Notes: generated by a model not told the origin, from the letters alone. 64,000 nt of DNA from Qaidamihabitans albus (GCF_016464705.1 NZ_JAEHOB010000002.1:496001-560000); one strand, 5' to 3'. Shown: positions 16,328-27,164, numbered from the stretch's first letter. Numbers and translations: made by a program.

Positions 16328-17481
16328 TGGCGTCCTTTCAGTGCGTCGGCGAGCTCGTCGGCGGGCACCCAGGTGCCCTCGACCCGGTAGCCGGCGTCCT
16401 CGGCGAGGACGTCGAGGTGTGCGCCGCGCGGCCTGCCGCAGCGGCGCTCGCAGCCGGCGAAGTGGGCGTGCACCCCGGCAGGCAGCGCGGTCATCGTCTC
16501 CCGCGCGTCGGCGCGCACGTCGGCGAGGGACCTGGCGCAGCCGGGCCGCCCGGCGCACGCACTGATCCCCGGCGACGGGTCGGCCGGGTCGGTGACGAGG
16601 CCGGTGCCGCTCAGCGCCCCTGGCCGGACGCCGGGCAGCACGAGCGTGCGCCACGGGGTCACCACCAGGCGCTCGACCAGGCCGGCGAGCCGGCGGAGCA
16701 CGGCCGCGCCGAGCTCCCCGAGCAGCGGGGCGGCCACGACGCCTGCGTCACCGCAGAACGGGCCCACGGGGGGCGGCCCGGTGCGCGGCAGTCCTTTCGG
16801 CTTCGTGGGCTCTGTGGGTTCCGTGGGCTCGGCGAGGTGCCGCACGGCTGCGATCAGCGGAGCGTCGTCGATCTCACGCACGCGCCAGGCACTGCCGCGC
16901 ACGCGCTCGAAGGCGGCGGCCGCCTCGGCGAGCGCGGCGACGACGTTGCGGGCCGGTACGCGCAGCCCGGTGTCGGCACCGTCGAGCAGCAGGGCGCCGG
17001 TGGCCGGGCCGAGCGCCTGCCAGCACACGTCCGGCCCCTCCCCCGCCACGTCGCCGCGCCCGTCGTCGAGGGCGAAGAGGAACCGGCCGGGCAGCCGGGC
17101 CAGCTCGGGGCGGGCACAGACGGCCTCGTCGAGCGCGCCGACCAGCGGGCGGATGTCGGCCAGGCCATCGAGGCCACTGAGCGGGGAGCCGAGGATGTTG
17201 CGTACGCGCTCGTGCGTGGGGGCCGGGAGCAGCCCGGCGTCCGCGAGCCTGCCGATCAGCTCCCCGGTGTCGTGCACCGCGCGCAGTTGCAGGTTCGCCC
17301 GCGAGGTGAGATGGATCGCACCGTCGCCGAGGTCGTCGGCACAGCCGGCGAGCACGTGCGCCTGCGCGCCGGTGAGCGCGCCGCCCGGCAGCCGGATCCT
17401 GGCCAGCGCCCCGTCGGCGGCGTCATGGGTGGCGACGACGCCGGGGCAGGCGTCGGCGCGGAGTCTGGACGGAGCGGGCAC
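16324..17481 (-). CDS. cobG: Precorrin-3B synthase (aerobic ring-contraction oxygenase)
   Basis: CobG hydroxylates precorrin-3A using O2 and carries an Fe-S centre related to sulfite/nitrite reductases. The C-terminal part has the cysteine pattern CAGRPGC followed by [12 protein letters not shown] chose GTG 17481 ([14 protein letters not shown], 385 residues). The longer frame to 17547 would add a tail encoded by palindromic repeat copy 3. A TACAGT lies 6 nt before this GTG and no ribosome site is visible, so the mRNA may be leaderless. An insert of repeated TEP units (9-bp DNA repeat at 16802-16828) sits mid-protein. Its presence indicates an oxygen-dependent pathway. Confidence 0.9.
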   Translation of the reverse strand: MPAPSRLRADACPGVVATHDAADGALARIRLPGGALTGAQAHVLAGCADDLGDGAIHLTSRANLQLRAVHDTGELIGRLADAGLLPAPTHERVRNILGSPLSGLDGLADIRPLVGALDEAVCARPELARLPGRFLFALDDGRGDVAGEGPDVCWQALGPATGALLLDGADTGLRVPARNVVAALAEAAAAFERVRGSAWRVREIDDAPLIAAVRHLAEPTEPTEPTKPKGLPRTGPPPVGPFCGDAGVVAAPLLGELGAAVLRRLAGLVERLVVTPWRTLVLPGVRPGALSGTGLVTDPADPSPGISACAGRPGCARSLADVRADARETMTALPAGVHAHFAGCERRCGRPRGAHLDVLAEDAGYRVEGTWVPADELADALKGRQ

Positions 17482-17508
17482 GCAGACACTGTAAGAGCAC
17501 CGCACAAG

Positions 17509-17554
17509 CTCGTGAGTGCGCACGCGAGTTAGAACACTGTTACGCACTCACGAG
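17509..17554. repeat. 46-bp palindromic repeat, copy 3 (between divergent genes)
   Basis: The same ends are present, with the centre in the opposite orientation (CGAGTTAGAACAC). This copy is nearly the reverse complement of copy 2. Unlike most copies it lies between divergent genes, cobG and cobN, 27 bp upstream of the cobG start and 86 bp upstream of cobN. A pure terminator role is therefore less likely here. Confidence 0.9.
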
Positions 17555-17601
17555 CGGGGGTGACCAGCCCGGGGACGTGCAGATCACCTTGACGCCGGTA
17601 C

Positions 17602-17615
17602 CTCGGGGCCCCGAG
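17602..17615. promoter_or_regulatory. Perfect 14-bp palindrome upstream of cobN
   Basis: CTCGGGGCCCCGAG is a perfect palindrome 25 bp before the cobN start. It could be an operator for a dimeric regulator or a small hairpin in the leader. I see no cobalamin aptamer in this leader. Confidence 0.4.
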
Positions 17616-17640
17616 AGTGAGGCGTCGAGGAGGGCTACCT

Positions 17641-20600
17641 GTGATCTTGCTGTTGTCCACGTCGGACACCGATCTGCTCAGTGCCAGGGCTTGTGGTGCG
17701 GACTACCGCCTGGCCAACCCCGCCCGGCTGGACCTGGCGGAGCTGCCCGGTCTGCTCGCGGACGCCGAGATCGTCGTGGTGCGCATCCTCGGCACCGAGC
17801 GCACCTGGCCGGAGGGCCTGCGCATGGTTCGGGAGAGCGGCAAGCACGTCGTCGTGCTCGGCGGCGAGCAGTCGCCGGACGCGGAGTTGATGACGCTCTC
17901 CACCGTGCCCGCCGGTATCGCGACCGACGCGCACGCCTACCTCGCGCAGGGCGGGCCCGCGAACCTCACCGAGCTGCACCGGTTCCTCTCCGACACGCTG
18001 CTGCTCACCGGCGACGGTTTCGCGCCGCCCGTCGAGCAGCCGTCCTGGGGCGTGCTGGAGCGCGAGAGCCGCGGCGGTGCCGGAGCCGACGGACCGGTGG
18101 TGGCGATCCTCTACTACCGGGCGCACCACCTCGCCGGGAACACCGCCTTCGTGGAGACCCTCGCCGAGCAGGTCGAGGCGGCCGGTGGCCGGGCCCTTCC
18201 GGTGTACTGCGCGTCGTTGCGCTCGCGCGAGCCGGAGATGATGGACGAGCTGTGCAAGGCGGACGCGCTGCTGGTCACCGTGCTCGCCGCGGGCGGCACC
18301 CGGCCGTCCGAAGCGGGCGCGGGCGGCGACGACGAGGCGTGGGACGTGGCGGAGCTGGCCGCACTCGACGTGCCGACGCTGCAGGCGCTGTGCCTGACCA
18401 GCGACCGCGACGCCTGGCTGGACAACGACGAGGGCCTGTCCCCGCTCGACGCGGGCAACCAGATGGCGGTTCCCGAGTTCGACGGCAGGCTCATCACCGT
18501 GCCGTTCTCGTTCAAGGAGATGGACGCCGAGGGGCTGCCCCGCTACGCGGCCGACCCCGAGCGCGCGGCCCGGGTGGCGGGGATCGCGCTCGCGCACGCC
18601 CGGCTGCGGCACACGCCCGCCGCGGACCGCCGGATCGCGCTCGTGCTCTCGGCGTACCCCACCAAGCACTCCCGGGTCGGCAACGCGGTGGGCCTGGACA
18701 CGCCCGCGTCGGCGGTCAGCCTGCTGCGGCGGATGCGCGAGCAGGGCTACGACCTCGGCGACCTCGGCGACCTCGGCGACCTGGGCGCCGGCGCGTTCCC
18801 CGGCGTGGACCCCACCGGCACCGACCAGCCGGACGGCGACGCGCTGATCCACGCGCTGATCGCCGCGGGCGGCCAGGACCCGGAGTGGCTCACCGAGGAG
18901 CAGCTGGCGGGCAACCCGATCCGTGTCCCGGCGGCGCGTTACCGCGAGTGGTTCGACGCGCTGCCCGAGCAGCTGCGCGCCGACATGACCGAGCACTGGG
19001 GCCCGCCGCCCGGTGAGCTGTACGTCGACGGCGGCACCGAGGGCGACATCGTGCTGGCGTCGTTGCAAGCGGGCAACGTGCTGCTGATGATCCAGCCGCC
19101 GCGCGGCTTCGGCGAGAACCCGGTGGCGATCTACCACAACCCCGACCTGCCGCCGAGCCATCACTACCTCGCCACCTACCGCTGGCTGGAGGAGGAGTTC
19201 GGCGCGCACGCCGTGGTGCACCTCGGCAAGCACGGCTCGCTGGAGTGGCTGCCGGGCAAGAACGCGGGACTGTCGGCGTCCTGCGCCCCGGACGCGGTAC
19301 TCGGCAACCTGCCGCTGATCTACCCGTTCCTGATCAACGACCCCGGCGAGGGCGCGCAGGCGAAGCGGCGCGCGCACGCCACGATCGTCGACCACCTCAT
19401 CCCGCCGATGGCGCGGGCGGAGAGCTACGGCGACATGGCGCGCCTGGAGCAACTGCTCGACGAGCACGCCAACATCGCCGCGATGGACCCGGCGAAGCTG
19501 CCCGCGATCCGCCAGCAGATCTGGACGCTGATCCAGGCGGCGAAGCTCGATCATGACCTCGGCATCTCCGAGCGCCCGCACGATGCCGAGTTCGACGACT
19601 TCCTGCTGCACATCGACGGCTGGCTGTGCGAGGTGAAGGACGCGCAGATCCGCGACGGCCTGCACGTCCTCGGCGAGGCGCCGGAGGGCGAGGCGCGGGT
19701 GAACCTGGTGCTGGCGATGCTGCGCGCCTCGCAGATGTGGGGCGGCAGGTCGGGCGCGGTGCCGGGCCTGCGGGCCGCGCTCGGCCTCGCCGAGGACGCC
19801 CCGCTGTCCGAGGTGGACGGGATCGAGAAGACCGCGAAGGCCCTGGTGGCCGGCATGGAGGCCCGGGGCTGGTCACCGGGGGCAGTCGAGCGGGTGTGCG
19901 CCGAGGCCGGCACCGACGGTGAAGCGGTGGCCGACGTGCTGCGGTTCGCGGCGACCGAGATCGTCCCCCGGCTGGCCGGGACCAGTGGCGAGATCGACGC
20001 CGTGCTGCACGCGCTCGACGGCGGTTACATCCCGGCAGGGCCGAGCGGGTCACCGCTGCGCGGGCTGATCAACGTGCTGCCCACCGGGCGGAACTTCTAC
20101 ACGGTCGACCCGAAGGCCATCCCCAGCAGGCTCGCGTGGGAGACCGGGCAGGCGCTGGCGGACTCACTGCTGCGCCGCTACTGCGCTGACACCGGTGACT
20201 GGCCCCGCTCTGTCGGCCTTTCGGTGTGGGGCACGTCGGCGATGCGCACGTCCGGCGACGACGCGGCCGAGGTGCTCGCGCTGCTCGGCGTGCAGCCGGT
20301 GTGGGACGAGGCGTCCCGCCGCGTCACCGGGATCGAGGCGATCCCGCTCGCCGAGCTGGGCAGGCCGCGCATCGACGTGACCGTGCGGATCAGCGGCTTC
20401 TTCCGCGACGCGTTCCCGCACGTCGTCGACCTGCTCGACGACGCGGTGCGGCTGGTGGCCGGGCTGGACGAGCCGGAGTCGGAGAACTTCGTGCGGGCGC
20501 ACACGCGCGCCGACCTCGACCGGCACGGGGATGAGCGGCGCGCCACCACTCGCATCTTCGGGTCGAAGCCGGGCACCTACGGCGCCGGGCTGCTGCCGTT

Positions 20601-21267
20601 GATGGACTCGGGCAACTGGCGCGACGACTCCGATCTCGCCGAGGTCTACGCCGTGTGGGGCGGCTACGCCTACGGCCGCGATCTCGACGGCGTCCCCGCC
20701 CGCGAGGACATGGAGAACTCCTACCGGCGGATCGTGGTGGCGGCGAAGAACACCGACACCCGCGAGCACGACATCGCCGACTCCGACGACTACTTCCAGT
20801 ACCACGGCGGGATGATCGCCACCGTGCGTGCGCTGACCGGCACGGCGCCCGCGTCCTACGTCGGCGACAGCACCACCCCGGACACGGTGCGCACGCGCAC
20901 GCTGGGCGAGGAGACCGCCCGCGTGTTCCGGTCCCGTGTGGTGAACCCGCGCTGGCTCTCGGCCATGCGGCGGCACGGCTACAAGGGCGCGTTCGAGATG
21001 GCCGCGACGGTGGACTACCTGTTCGGCTTCGACGCCACCGCGGGTGTGGTGGACGACTGGATGTACGAGAAGCTTTCCGAGTCCTACGTGCTGGACAAGG
21101 AGAACCAGGACTTCCTGGCCGAGGCCAACCCGTGGGCGCTGCGCGGCATCATCGAACGACTCGACGAGGCCGCCGACCGGGGCCTCTGGGCGGAGCCGGA
21201 CCCGGAGCTGCTGGAGCGGATGCGCGAGGTCTACCTGCGCGTCGAGGGCGATCTCGAAGGGGACTGA
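17641..21267 (+). CDS. cobN: Cobaltochelatase large subunit
   Basis: CobN binds hydrogenobyrinate a,c-diamide and cobalt and inserts the metal using ATP hydrolysed by its ChlI/ChlD-type partner. The product has 1208 residues, the normal length. Conserved stretches include HLGKHGSLEWLPGKNAGLS, PFLINDPGEGAQAKRR and ATVDYLFGFDAT. GTG 17641 is preceded by GAGGAGG at good spacing. A 9-bp DNA repeat (GACCTCGGC, 18751-18786) gives a DLGDLGDLGDLG tract before GAGAFPG. The PPOX gene follows after 4 nt. Confidence 0.95.
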   Translation: MILLLSTSDTDLLSARACGADYRLANPARLDLAELPGLLADAEIVVVRILGTERTWPEGLRMVRESGKHVVVLGGEQSPDAELMTLSTVPAGIATDAHAYLAQGGPANLTELHRFLSDTLLLTGDGFAPPVEQPSWGVLERESRGGAGADGPVVAILYYRAHHLAGNTAFVETLAEQVEAAGGRALPVYCASLRSREPEMMDELCKADALLVTVLAAGGTRPSEAGAGGDDEAWDVAELAALDVPTLQALCLTSDRDAWLDNDEGLSPLDAGNQMAVPEFDGRLITVPFSFKEMDAEGLPRYAADPERAARVAGIALAHARLRHTPAADRRIALVLSAYPTKHSRVGNAVGLDTPASAVSLLRRMREQGYDLGDLGDLGDLGAGAFPGVDPTGTDQPDGDALIHALIAAGGQDPEWLTEEQLAGNPIRVPAARYREWFDALPEQLRADMTEHWGPPPGELYVDGGTEGDIVLASLQAGNVLLMIQPPRGFGENPVAIYHNPDLPPSHHYLATYRWLEEEFGAHAVVHLGKHGSLEWLPGKNAGLSASCAPDAVLGNLPLIYPFLINDPGEGAQAKRRAHATIVDHLIPPMARAESYGDMARLEQLLDEHANIAAMDPAKLPAIRQQIWTLIQAAKLDHDLGISERPHDAEFDDFLLHIDGWLCEVKDAQIRDGLHVLGEAPEGEARVNLVLAMLRASQMWGGRSGAVPGLRAALGLAEDAPLSEVDGIEKTAKALVAGMEARGWSPGAVERVCAEAGTDGEAVADVLRFAATEIVPRLAGTSGEIDAVLHALDGGYIPAGPSGSPLRGLINVLPTGRNFYTVDPKAIPSRLAWETGQALADSLLRRYCADTGDWPRSVGLSVWGTSAMRTSGDDAAEVLALLGVQPVWDEASRRVTGIEAIPLAELGRPRIDVTVRISGFFRDAFPHVVDLLDDAVRLVAGLDEPESENFVRAHTRADLDRHGDERRATTRIFGSKPGTYGAGLLPLMDSGNWRDDSDLAEVYAVWGGYAYGRDLDGVPAREDMENSYRRIVVAAKNTDTREHDIADSDDYFQYHGGMIATVRALTGTAPASYVGDSTTPDTVRTRTLGEETARVFRSRVVNPRWLSAMRRHGYKGAFEMAATVDYLFGFDATAGVVDDWMYEKLSESYVLDKENQDFLAEANPWALRGIIERLDEAADRGLWAEPDPELLERMREVYLRVEGDLEGD

Positions 21268-21271
21268 GCCG

Positions 21272-21823
21272 GTGAAGCTGCACGAGGGCATCGAAGAGCG
21301 CATGCGCGCGTTCCTCCTCGCGGCGCCGATGTTCTTCGTGGGCACGGCACCGCTGTCGGCGGACGGGCACGTGAACGTCTCGCCGAAGGGCATGAAGGGC
21401 ACGTTCGCGGTGCTCGGCGAACACCGGGTGGCCTACCTCGACTACACGGGCAGCGGCGCGGAGACCCTCGCGCACCTACGGGAGAACGGGCGGATCGTGC
21501 TGATGTTCTGCGCGTTCACCGGCCCGCCGAACATCGTGCGACTGCACGGCCGCGGCCGCGTGGTCGTGGCGGGCACCGGGGAGGCCGAGGAGCTGCTCGG
21601 CTACTTCCCCGGCGAGCCGGACCGTGGCCTGCGGGCGATCGTCGACGTGCGGGTGGACCGGGTGAGCGACTCGTGCGGGTTCGCGCTCCCGCTCATGGAG
21701 CACCAGGGTGACCGGGACCTGCTGACCCGGCGAAACGCGCGCCGCGGCGACGACGACCTCGCCGAGTACTGGGCCACCAAGAACGCCCGCAGCATCGACG
21801 GCCTCCCGGCGCTGCCCTCGTGA
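21272..21823 (+). CDS. Pyridoxamine 5'-phosphate oxidase-family protein
   Basis: The 183-residue protein has a split-barrel flavin-binding fold: NVSPKGMKGTFAVL, VAYLDYTGSGAETLAHL and RIVLMFCAF are typical of PPOX-like proteins that bind FMN or F420. The substrate cannot be read from sequence. GTG 21272 is 4 nt after the cobN stop, so it is probably cotranscribed with cobN. A role in keeping corrinoid or cobalt reduced is possible but unproven. Its TCG-TGA end is donated by palindromic repeat copy 4. Confidence 0.8.
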   Translation: MKLHEGIEERMRAFLLAAPMFFVGTAPLSADGHVNVSPKGMKGTFAVLGEHRVAYLDYTGSGAETLAHLRENGRIVLMFCAFTGPPNIVRLHGRGRVVVAGTGEAEELLGYFPGEPDRGLRAIVDVRVDRVSDSCGFALPLMEHQGDRDLLTRRNARRGDDDLAEYWATKNARSIDGLPALPS

Positions 21824-21862
21824 GTGCGCACGCGAGTTAGAACTCGCGTGCGCACTCACGAG
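21817..21862. repeat. 46-bp palindromic repeat, copy 4 (perfect palindrome)
   Basis: The two 22-nt arms are perfect reverse complements around an AG centre, the most symmetric of the six copies. It lies between the convergent PPOX and SDR genes and provides the final Ser-stop to both. Confidence 0.92.
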
Positions 21863-22551
21863 CCGACGCCGTAGACCGGGACGTGTGCGCCGCTGACCAC
21901 GCCGGAGCCGTCGCCGCAGAGGAACGCGATCACCTTCGCGATCTCCTCCGGAGACACCCAGCCGCTGCGATCGGAGTCCGGCATGGCCTCCCGGTTGCCC
22001 GGCGTGTCGATGATGCTCGGCAGCACGGCGTTCACGCGGATCCCGTCCCGCTTGTATTCCGCGGCCATCGCCCCGACGAGCCCGAGCACGGCCGACTTCG
22101 ATGTCACGTAGCCCGAGGCGCCGGGGAACGGATGCGCCGCCGCGCGGCTCGACATGCACACGATCGCGCCCCCGCCCGCGTCGATCAGGTGCGGGATCGC
22201 CGCCTGCGACGTGAGGTAGGTGGGCCGGAGGTTGAGCCGCAGCTGCCGCTCGAACTCCTCCACCGGCACCTCGTGCACCTTGGGCCCCATGCCGAACCCG
22301 CCGACGAGGTTCACGACCGCCCGCAGCGGCGCGTCCGGGTCGCCGGCCGCCAGCTCGGCGACCCTGCCGGCCTCGCCGGGCTCGAACAGGTCGGCCGCCA
22401 CCAGTTCGAGCCCTTCGACCGGCGCGAGACGCTCGCGTTCGGCCTCGTCGATCCACGGCACGACGACCCGCCAGCCCTCGTCGAGCAGGGTTCGCGTCAC
22501 CGCGGCGCCCAGACCGCCGGTGCCTCCGGTCACCAGTGCCGTGCCACTCAC
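21856..22551 (-). CDS. SDR-family oxidoreductase
   Basis: This is a classical short-chain dehydrogenase of 231 residues. It has an N-terminal dinucleotide motif, [11 protein letters not shown], a catalytic serine in [15 protein letters not shown] (Tyr-x3-Lys) and [15 protein letters not shown]. It resembles 3-ketoacyl reductases, but the substrate is unknown. The GTG at 22551 overlaps the ilvD stop (GTGA), so it is translated with ilvD. Whether it acts on branched-chain intermediates is speculation. The end is set by palindromic repeat copy 4. Confidence 0.85.
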   Translation of the reverse strand: MSGTALVTGGTGGLGAAVTRTLLDEGWRVVVPWIDEAERERLAPVEGLELVAADLFEPGEAGRVAELAAGDPDAPLRAVVNLVGGFGMGPKVHEVPVEEFERQLRLNLRPTYLTSQAAIPHLIDAGGGAIVCMSSRAAAHPFPGASGYVTSKSAVLGLVGAMAAEYKRDGIRVNAVLPSIIDTPGNREAMPDSDRSGWVSPEEIAKVIAFLCGDGSGVVSGAHVPVYGVGS

Positions 22552-24221
22552 GAGCAGACCGCTCCCTTCGCCGCCGAACCGACCAGTTTCGCGTACTTGG
22601 CGAGCACCCCGGTGCGCCGCGGCACCTCGGGCAGCCGCCAGCCCTCCTGCCTTCGCGCCAGCTCCGCCTCGTCGACGACCAGGTCGAGCGTCTGCTTGTC
22701 CATGTCCAGCACGATCGGGTCGCCGTCACGGACGAAGGCGATCGGCCCGCCGTGCGCGGCCTCCGGCGCGACGTGGCCGATGCACAGTCCGGTGGTGCCG
22801 CCGGAGAAACGGCCGTCGGTGAGCAGCAGCACGTCCTTGCCGAGGCCCGCACCCTTGATCGCGCCGGTCACCGCGAGCATCTCGCGCATGCCCGGCCCGC
22901 CGCGCGGCCCCTCGTAGCGGATCACCACGACGTCACCGGGCACCAGCTCGCCGAGCGCGTCCATCGCGGCCTGCTCGCCGTCGAAGACCCGCGCCGTGCC
23001 CTCGAAGCGGGCCGTGTCGAACCCGGCGCTCTTCACCACCGCGCCCTCGGGAGCGAGGCTGCCGTGCAGGATCGTCAGGCCACCGGTCGGGTGGATCGGC
23101 TCGGCGAGCCTGCGGATCACCTCGCCGTCGAGCTCGGGGGGTGCCAGCTCCGCGAGGTTCTCCGCCAGCGTCTTCCCGGTCACCGTCATGCAGTCGCCGT
23201 GCAGCAGGCCGGCGTCGAGCAGGGCCTTCATCACCACGGGGACGCCGCCGACCCGGTCGACGGCCGTCATCACGTGCCTGCCGAAGGGCTTGACGTCGGC
23301 CAGGTGCGGCACCCGCGCGCCGATGCGGGAGAAGTCGTCGAGCGTGAGCTCCACCTCGGCCTCGTGGGCGATGGCGAGCAGGTGCAGCACGGCGTTCGTG
23401 GAGCCGCCGAGCGCCATCACCACGGCGATCGCGTTCTCGAAGGCCTCCTTCGTGAGGACGTCGCGGGCGGTGAGCCCCATGCCGAGCATCGCCACCACGG
23501 CCTCGCCGCTGGCACGGGCGAACCGGTCGCGGCGCCGGTCCACCGACGGCGGGCTCGCCGAGCCGGGCAGCGACATGCCCAGTGCCTCCGCCGCGCAGGC
23601 CATCGTGTTGGCGGTGTACATGCCGCCGCACGCGCCCTCACCTGGGCAGATGGCGCGCTCGATCTTGTCCACCTCCTCGCGCGAGATGAGCCCCCGCGCG
23701 CACGCGCCCACGGCCTCGAACGCGTCGATGATCGTCACCTCGCGGCCGTCGACATTGCCGGGCAGGATCGAGCCCGCGTAGAGGAACACGGCCGCCACGT
23801 CGAGCCGCGCCGCCGCCATCAGCATGCCCGGCAGGCTCTTGTCGCAGCCGGCCAGCAGCACCGTTCCGTCCAGCCGCTCGGCCTCCATCACCGTCTCCAC
23901 CGAGTCGGCGATGACCTCACGCGACACCAGCGAGAAGTGCATGCCCTCGTGGCCCATCGAGATGCCGTCGGACACCGAGATGGTGCCGAACTCCATGGGG
24001 AACCCACCGCCACCGTGCACGCCCTGCTTGCTGGCCTCGGCCAGGCGTTGCAGGGAGAGGTTGCACGGGGTGATCTCGTTCCACGACGACGCGATGCCGA
24101 TCTGCGGCTTGGCGAAGTCCTCGTCCCCCATCCCGATCGCCCGGAGCATGCCGCGCGCGGCGGTCCGTTCGATCCCGTCGGTTACTTCCCGGCTGCGCGG
24201 TTTCACGTCGTGTTCGGCCAT
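22548..24221 (-). CDS. ilvD: Dihydroxy-acid dehydratase
   Basis: This Fe-S enzyme dehydrates 2,3-dihydroxy-isovalerate and -methylvalerate in valine, leucine and isoleucine synthesis. Family motifs with cluster cysteines are [22 protein letters not shown] and [16 protein letters not shown]. The C-terminal part has [16 protein letters not shown] chose ATG 24221 ([10 protein letters not shown], 557 residues), close to the usual length, over an upstream start at 24245. It is divergent from tex, with 33 bp between start codons. Confidence 0.95.
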   Translation of the reverse strand: MAEHDVKPRSREVTDGIERTAARGMLRAIGMGDEDFAKPQIGIASSWNEITPCNLSLQRLAEASKQGVHGGGGFPMEFGTISVSDGISMGHEGMHFSLVSREVIADSVETVMEAERLDGTVLLAGCDKSLPGMLMAAARLDVAAVFLYAGSILPGNVDGREVTIIDAFEAVGACARGLISREEVDKIERAICPGEGACGGMYTANTMACAAEALGMSLPGSASPPSVDRRRDRFARASGEAVVAMLGMGLTARDVLTKEAFENAIAVVMALGGSTNAVLHLLAIAHEAEVELTLDDFSRIGARVPHLADVKPFGRHVMTAVDRVGGVPVVMKALLDAGLLHGDCMTVTGKTLAENLAELAPPELDGEVIRRLAEPIHPTGGLTILHGSLAPEGAVVKSAGFDTARFEGTARVFDGEQAAMDALGELVPGDVVVIRYEGPRGGPGMREMLAVTGAIKGAGLGKDVLLLTDGRFSGGTTGLCIGHVAPEAAHGGPIAFVRDGDPIVLDMDKQTLDLVVDEAELARRQEGWRLPEVPRRTGVLAKYAKLVGSAAKGAVCS

Positions 24222-24254
24222 GGCCTGATGATGCCTTACGCGCAACAGGGCACA

Positions 24255-26636
24255 ATGCCCGTCGTGGCTGACAAGGTGTCGATTCCCCAGAAAATCGCCG
24301 ACGAGCTGGGCGTCCGCCCTGGACAGGTGCAGGCCGCGGTGGACCTGCTCGACGGCGGCTCGACCGTGCCGTTCATCGCCCGCTACCGCAAGGAGGTCAC
24401 CGGCACGCTCGACGACGCGCAGCTACGCACCCTCGAGGAGCGGCTGCGCTACCTGCGTGAGCTGGAGGAGCGGCGCGCGGCGATCCTCGACTCGATCCGC
24501 GAGCAGGGCAAGCTCGACGACGAGCTGAAGGCCCGGATCGAGGCGGCGGAGACGAAGGCCCGCCTCGAGGACATCTACCTGCCCTACAAGCCGAAGCGGC
24601 GCACGAAGGCGCAGATCGCCAGGGAGGCCGGGCTCGAACCGCTCGCCGACGGGCTGCTCGGGGACCCGGCGAAGGATCCGCAGGCCGCGGCGGCCCTGTT
24701 CGTGGACGCCGACAAGGGCGTGGCCGACGCCGCCGCCGCGCTGGACGGCGCGCGGGCCATCCTGGTCGAGCGCTTCGCCGAGGACGCCGACCTCATCGGT
24801 GAGCTGCGCGAGCGGATGTGGTCGCGGGGCAGGCTGTCCTCGAAGGTGCGGGAGGGCAAGGAAGCCGACGGCGCCAAGTTCTCCGACTACTTCGACTTCG
24901 CCGAGCCATTCACCAAGCTCCCCTCGCACCGCGTCCTGGCGATGTTCCGCGGGGAGAAGGAGGAGATCCTCGACCTGAACACGGAGCCCGACGAGCCCGC
25001 CGCACCCGGCGCCGAGCCGCAGACCGGGCCGAGCGACTACGAGACGCGGATCGCCGAGCGCTACGGCATCGCCGACCGCGGCAGGCCCGCCGACAAGTGG
25101 CTCACCGACACCGTGCGCTGGGCGTGGCGCACCAAGATCCTCCTGCACCTGGGGATCGACCTGCGCATGCGGCTGCGGCAGGCGGCCGAGGACGAGGCCG
25201 TGCGGGTTTTCGCGGCCAACCTGCGCGACCTGCTGCTGGCCGCACCCGCGGGCACCCGGCCGACGATGGGCCTCGACCCCGGCTACCGGACGGGCGTGAA
25301 GGTCGCCGTGGTCGACGCCACCGGCAAGGTGGTGGCCACCGACACGATCTACCCGCACAAGCCGCAGGGTCAGTGGAACGAGGCGCTGGTCAAGCTGGAG
25401 AGGCTCGCGCGGGAGCATGCGGTGCAGCTGGTCGCGATCGGCAACGGCACCGCCTCGCGGGAGACCGACAAGCTGGCCGGCGAGCTCGTGAAGCTGAGCC
25501 CGGAGCTGAAGCTGACGAAGGTCGTCGTGTCGGAGGCGGGCGCGTCGGTGTACTCGGCGTCGGCCTACGCCAGCCAGGAGCTGCCGGAGCTCGACGTGTC
25601 GCTGCGCGGTGCGGTCTCGATCGCGCGGCGGCTGCAGGACCCGCTGGCCGAGCTGGTGAAGATCGAGCCGAAGTCGATCGGCGTCGGCCAATACCAGCAC
25701 GACCTGTCCGAGCTCAAGCTCTCGCGCTCGCTGGACGCGGTGGTGGAGGACTGCGTGAACGGCGTCGGGGTGGACGTCAACACCGCGTCGGCCCCGCTGC
25801 TCACGCGCGTGTCGGGCATCGGCTCCGGACTCGCCGAGAACATCGTCCAGCACCGCGACGCCAACGGGCCGTTCCGCTCGCGCACGGCACTGAAGGAGGT
25901 CGCGCGGCTTGGCCCGAAGGCGTTCGAGCAGTGTGCCGGTTTCCTGCGCATCCCGGACGGCGACGACCCGCTGGACGCCTCCAGCGTGCACCCCGAGGCC
26001 TATCCCGTCGTGCGGCGCATCCTCGACTCGGCGGGCACCGGCCTGCGCGAGCTGATCGGCGACACCCGCACGCTGCGGTCGCTGCGGCCGGAACGCTTCG
26101 TGGACGACACGTTCGGGCTGCCCACGGTGACCGACATCCTCGCCGAGCTGGAGAAGCCGGGCCGCGACCCGCGCCCGGAGTTCAAGACGGCGACGTTCGC
26201 CGAGGGCGTGGAGACGATGGCCGACCTGAAGCCGGGCATGCGGCTCGAAGGTGTGGTCACCAACGTCGCCGCGTTCGGCGCGTTCGTCGACGTCGGCGTC
26301 CACCAGGACGGCCTCGTGCACGTGTCGGCGATGTCGCACAACTTCGTCAAGGACCCGCGCGAGGTGGTCAAGCCGGGGGACGTCGTGCACGTGAAGGTGC
26401 TCGACGTCGACATCGCCCGCAAGCGGATCTCGCTCACCCTGCGGCTCGACGACGAGGCGAAACCGGGCGGCGGGGAGCAGCGTGCCTCCGGCGGCGGACC
26501 GGGCGGCCGGGGCCGCGGTGACCGGGGCGGGCGCTCCGGCGGTGGTCAGCGCAAGGGCAGGCAGGGCGGCGAGCGGGCCGCACCCGCGGGCGGAGCGATG
26601 GCGGAGGCGCTCCGCAAGGCGGGCTACAACCGCTGA
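24255..26636 (+). CDS. tex: Tex-family S1 RNA-binding protein
   Basis: Tex proteins bind nucleic acids and influence transcription and RNA turnover. The 793-residue product has the Tex N-terminal helical region with [13 protein letters not shown] and a YqgF/RNase H-like domain starting about residue 335 ([16 protein letters not shown]). A helix-hairpin-helix segment follows, then an S1 domain near residue 660 ([21 protein letters not shown]). A Gly/Arg-rich tail of about 50 residues ends the protein, as in other high-GC actinobacterial homologues. ATG 24255 and GTG 24264 are both possible starts; no strong ribosome site is visible. Confidence 0.93.
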   Translation: MPVVADKVSIPQKIADELGVRPGQVQAAVDLLDGGSTVPFIARYRKEVTGTLDDAQLRTLEERLRYLRELEERRAAILDSIREQGKLDDELKARIEAAETKARLEDIYLPYKPKRRTKAQIAREAGLEPLADGLLGDPAKDPQAAAALFVDADKGVADAAAALDGARAILVERFAEDADLIGELRERMWSRGRLSSKVREGKEADGAKFSDYFDFAEPFTKLPSHRVLAMFRGEKEEILDLNTEPDEPAAPGAEPQTGPSDYETRIAERYGIADRGRPADKWLTDTVRWAWRTKILLHLGIDLRMRLRQAAEDEAVRVFAANLRDLLLAAPAGTRPTMGLDPGYRTGVKVAVVDATGKVVATDTIYPHKPQGQWNEALVKLERLAREHAVQLVAIGNGTASRETDKLAGELVKLSPELKLTKVVVSEAGASVYSASAYASQELPELDVSLRGAVSIARRLQDPLAELVKIEPKSIGVGQYQHDLSELKLSRSLDAVVEDCVNGVGVDVNTASAPLLTRVSGIGSGLAENIVQHRDANGPFRSRTALKEVARLGPKAFEQCAGFLRIPDGDDPLDASSVHPEAYPVVRRILDSAGTGLRELIGDTRTLRSLRPERFVDDTFGLPTVTDILAELEKPGRDPRPEFKTATFAEGVETMADLKPGMRLEGVVTNVAAFGAFVDVGVHQDGLVHVSAMSHNFVKDPREVVKPGDVVHVKVLDVDIARKRISLTLRLDDEAKPGGGEQRASGGGPGGRGRGDRGGRSGGGQRKGRQGGERAAPAGGAMAEALRKAGYNR

Positions 26637-26690
26637 CCGGCGGCGTGGCGGCACGTGGCGAGGCCGGGCGTCAGCACCGACAATGGAACG

Positions 26691-27152
26691 ATGACGTCGA
26701 CGCCTGGCCTGAGCCCGGCCGCCCGCGAGCGGCTGGAGCGTGAGCTCGAACAGTTACGTGAACAGCGCGAGGCGCTGGCTCCGCGGCTCGGCGAGGACCC
26801 GCTCGGGGACAGCGCCGACCAGGCCGACCTGCTGGAGCGGGCGGAGAGCACATCGTGGATCGACCGGCGGATCAGCGAGATCCAGGACCTGCTCACCGGC
26901 GGCCCGGTCGCCGAGTCGGAGTCGGCGCTGCCACCGGGCACGAAGGTCACGCTGCGCTTCGAGGACGGCGACGTCGAGGAGATGCTCGTCATCGGCATCG
27001 CCGAGGAGGCCGAGGACGGCCTGTCCACGCTGACCGCGGACAGCCCGCTGGGCCGCGCGATCGCCGAGCACGAGGAAGGCGAGAAGTTCACCTACCGCAC
27101 GCCCCAGGGCGAGGCGAGTGCGGAGATCGTCAAGCTGACCCCGCCGTCCTGA
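26691..27152 (+). CDS. GreA/GreB-family elongation factor-like protein
   Basis: The 153-residue protein has an N-terminal helical coiled-coil region (RERLERELEQLREQREAL) and a C-terminal FKBP-like Gre domain (PPGTKVTLRFEDGDVEEMLVIG, ADSPLGRAIAEHEEGEKFTYRT). It therefore probably binds the secondary channel of RNA polymerase. The N-terminus is short compared with classical GreA, so it may be a Gre-like regulator rather than a cleavage factor. It follows tex after 54 nt. Confidence 0.8.
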   Translation: MTSTPGLSPAARERLERELEQLREQREALAPRLGEDPLGDSADQADLLERAESTSWIDRRISEIQDLLTGGPVAESESALPPGTKVTLRFEDGDVEEMLVIGIAEEAEDGLSTLTADSPLGRAIAEHEEGEKFTYRTPQGEASAEIVKLTPPS

Positions 27153-27164
27153 CCGCACGCCGGC

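Noticed and set aside
17482-17547. N-terminal extension of cobG beginning MRNSVLTRVRTHE
   Set aside because: These codons come from palindromic repeat copy 3. Similar peptides appear wherever the repeat is translated, so they are not part of CobG.
17555-17640. Cobalamin riboswitch upstream of cobN
   Set aside because: The leader is short and lacks the GCCACTG core and B12 box; only a 14-bp palindrome was seen.
22536-24254. Long upstream extension of the tex reading frame
   Set aside because: It runs antisense through ilvD and lacks any Tex-like sequence. The conserved protein begins at 24255.
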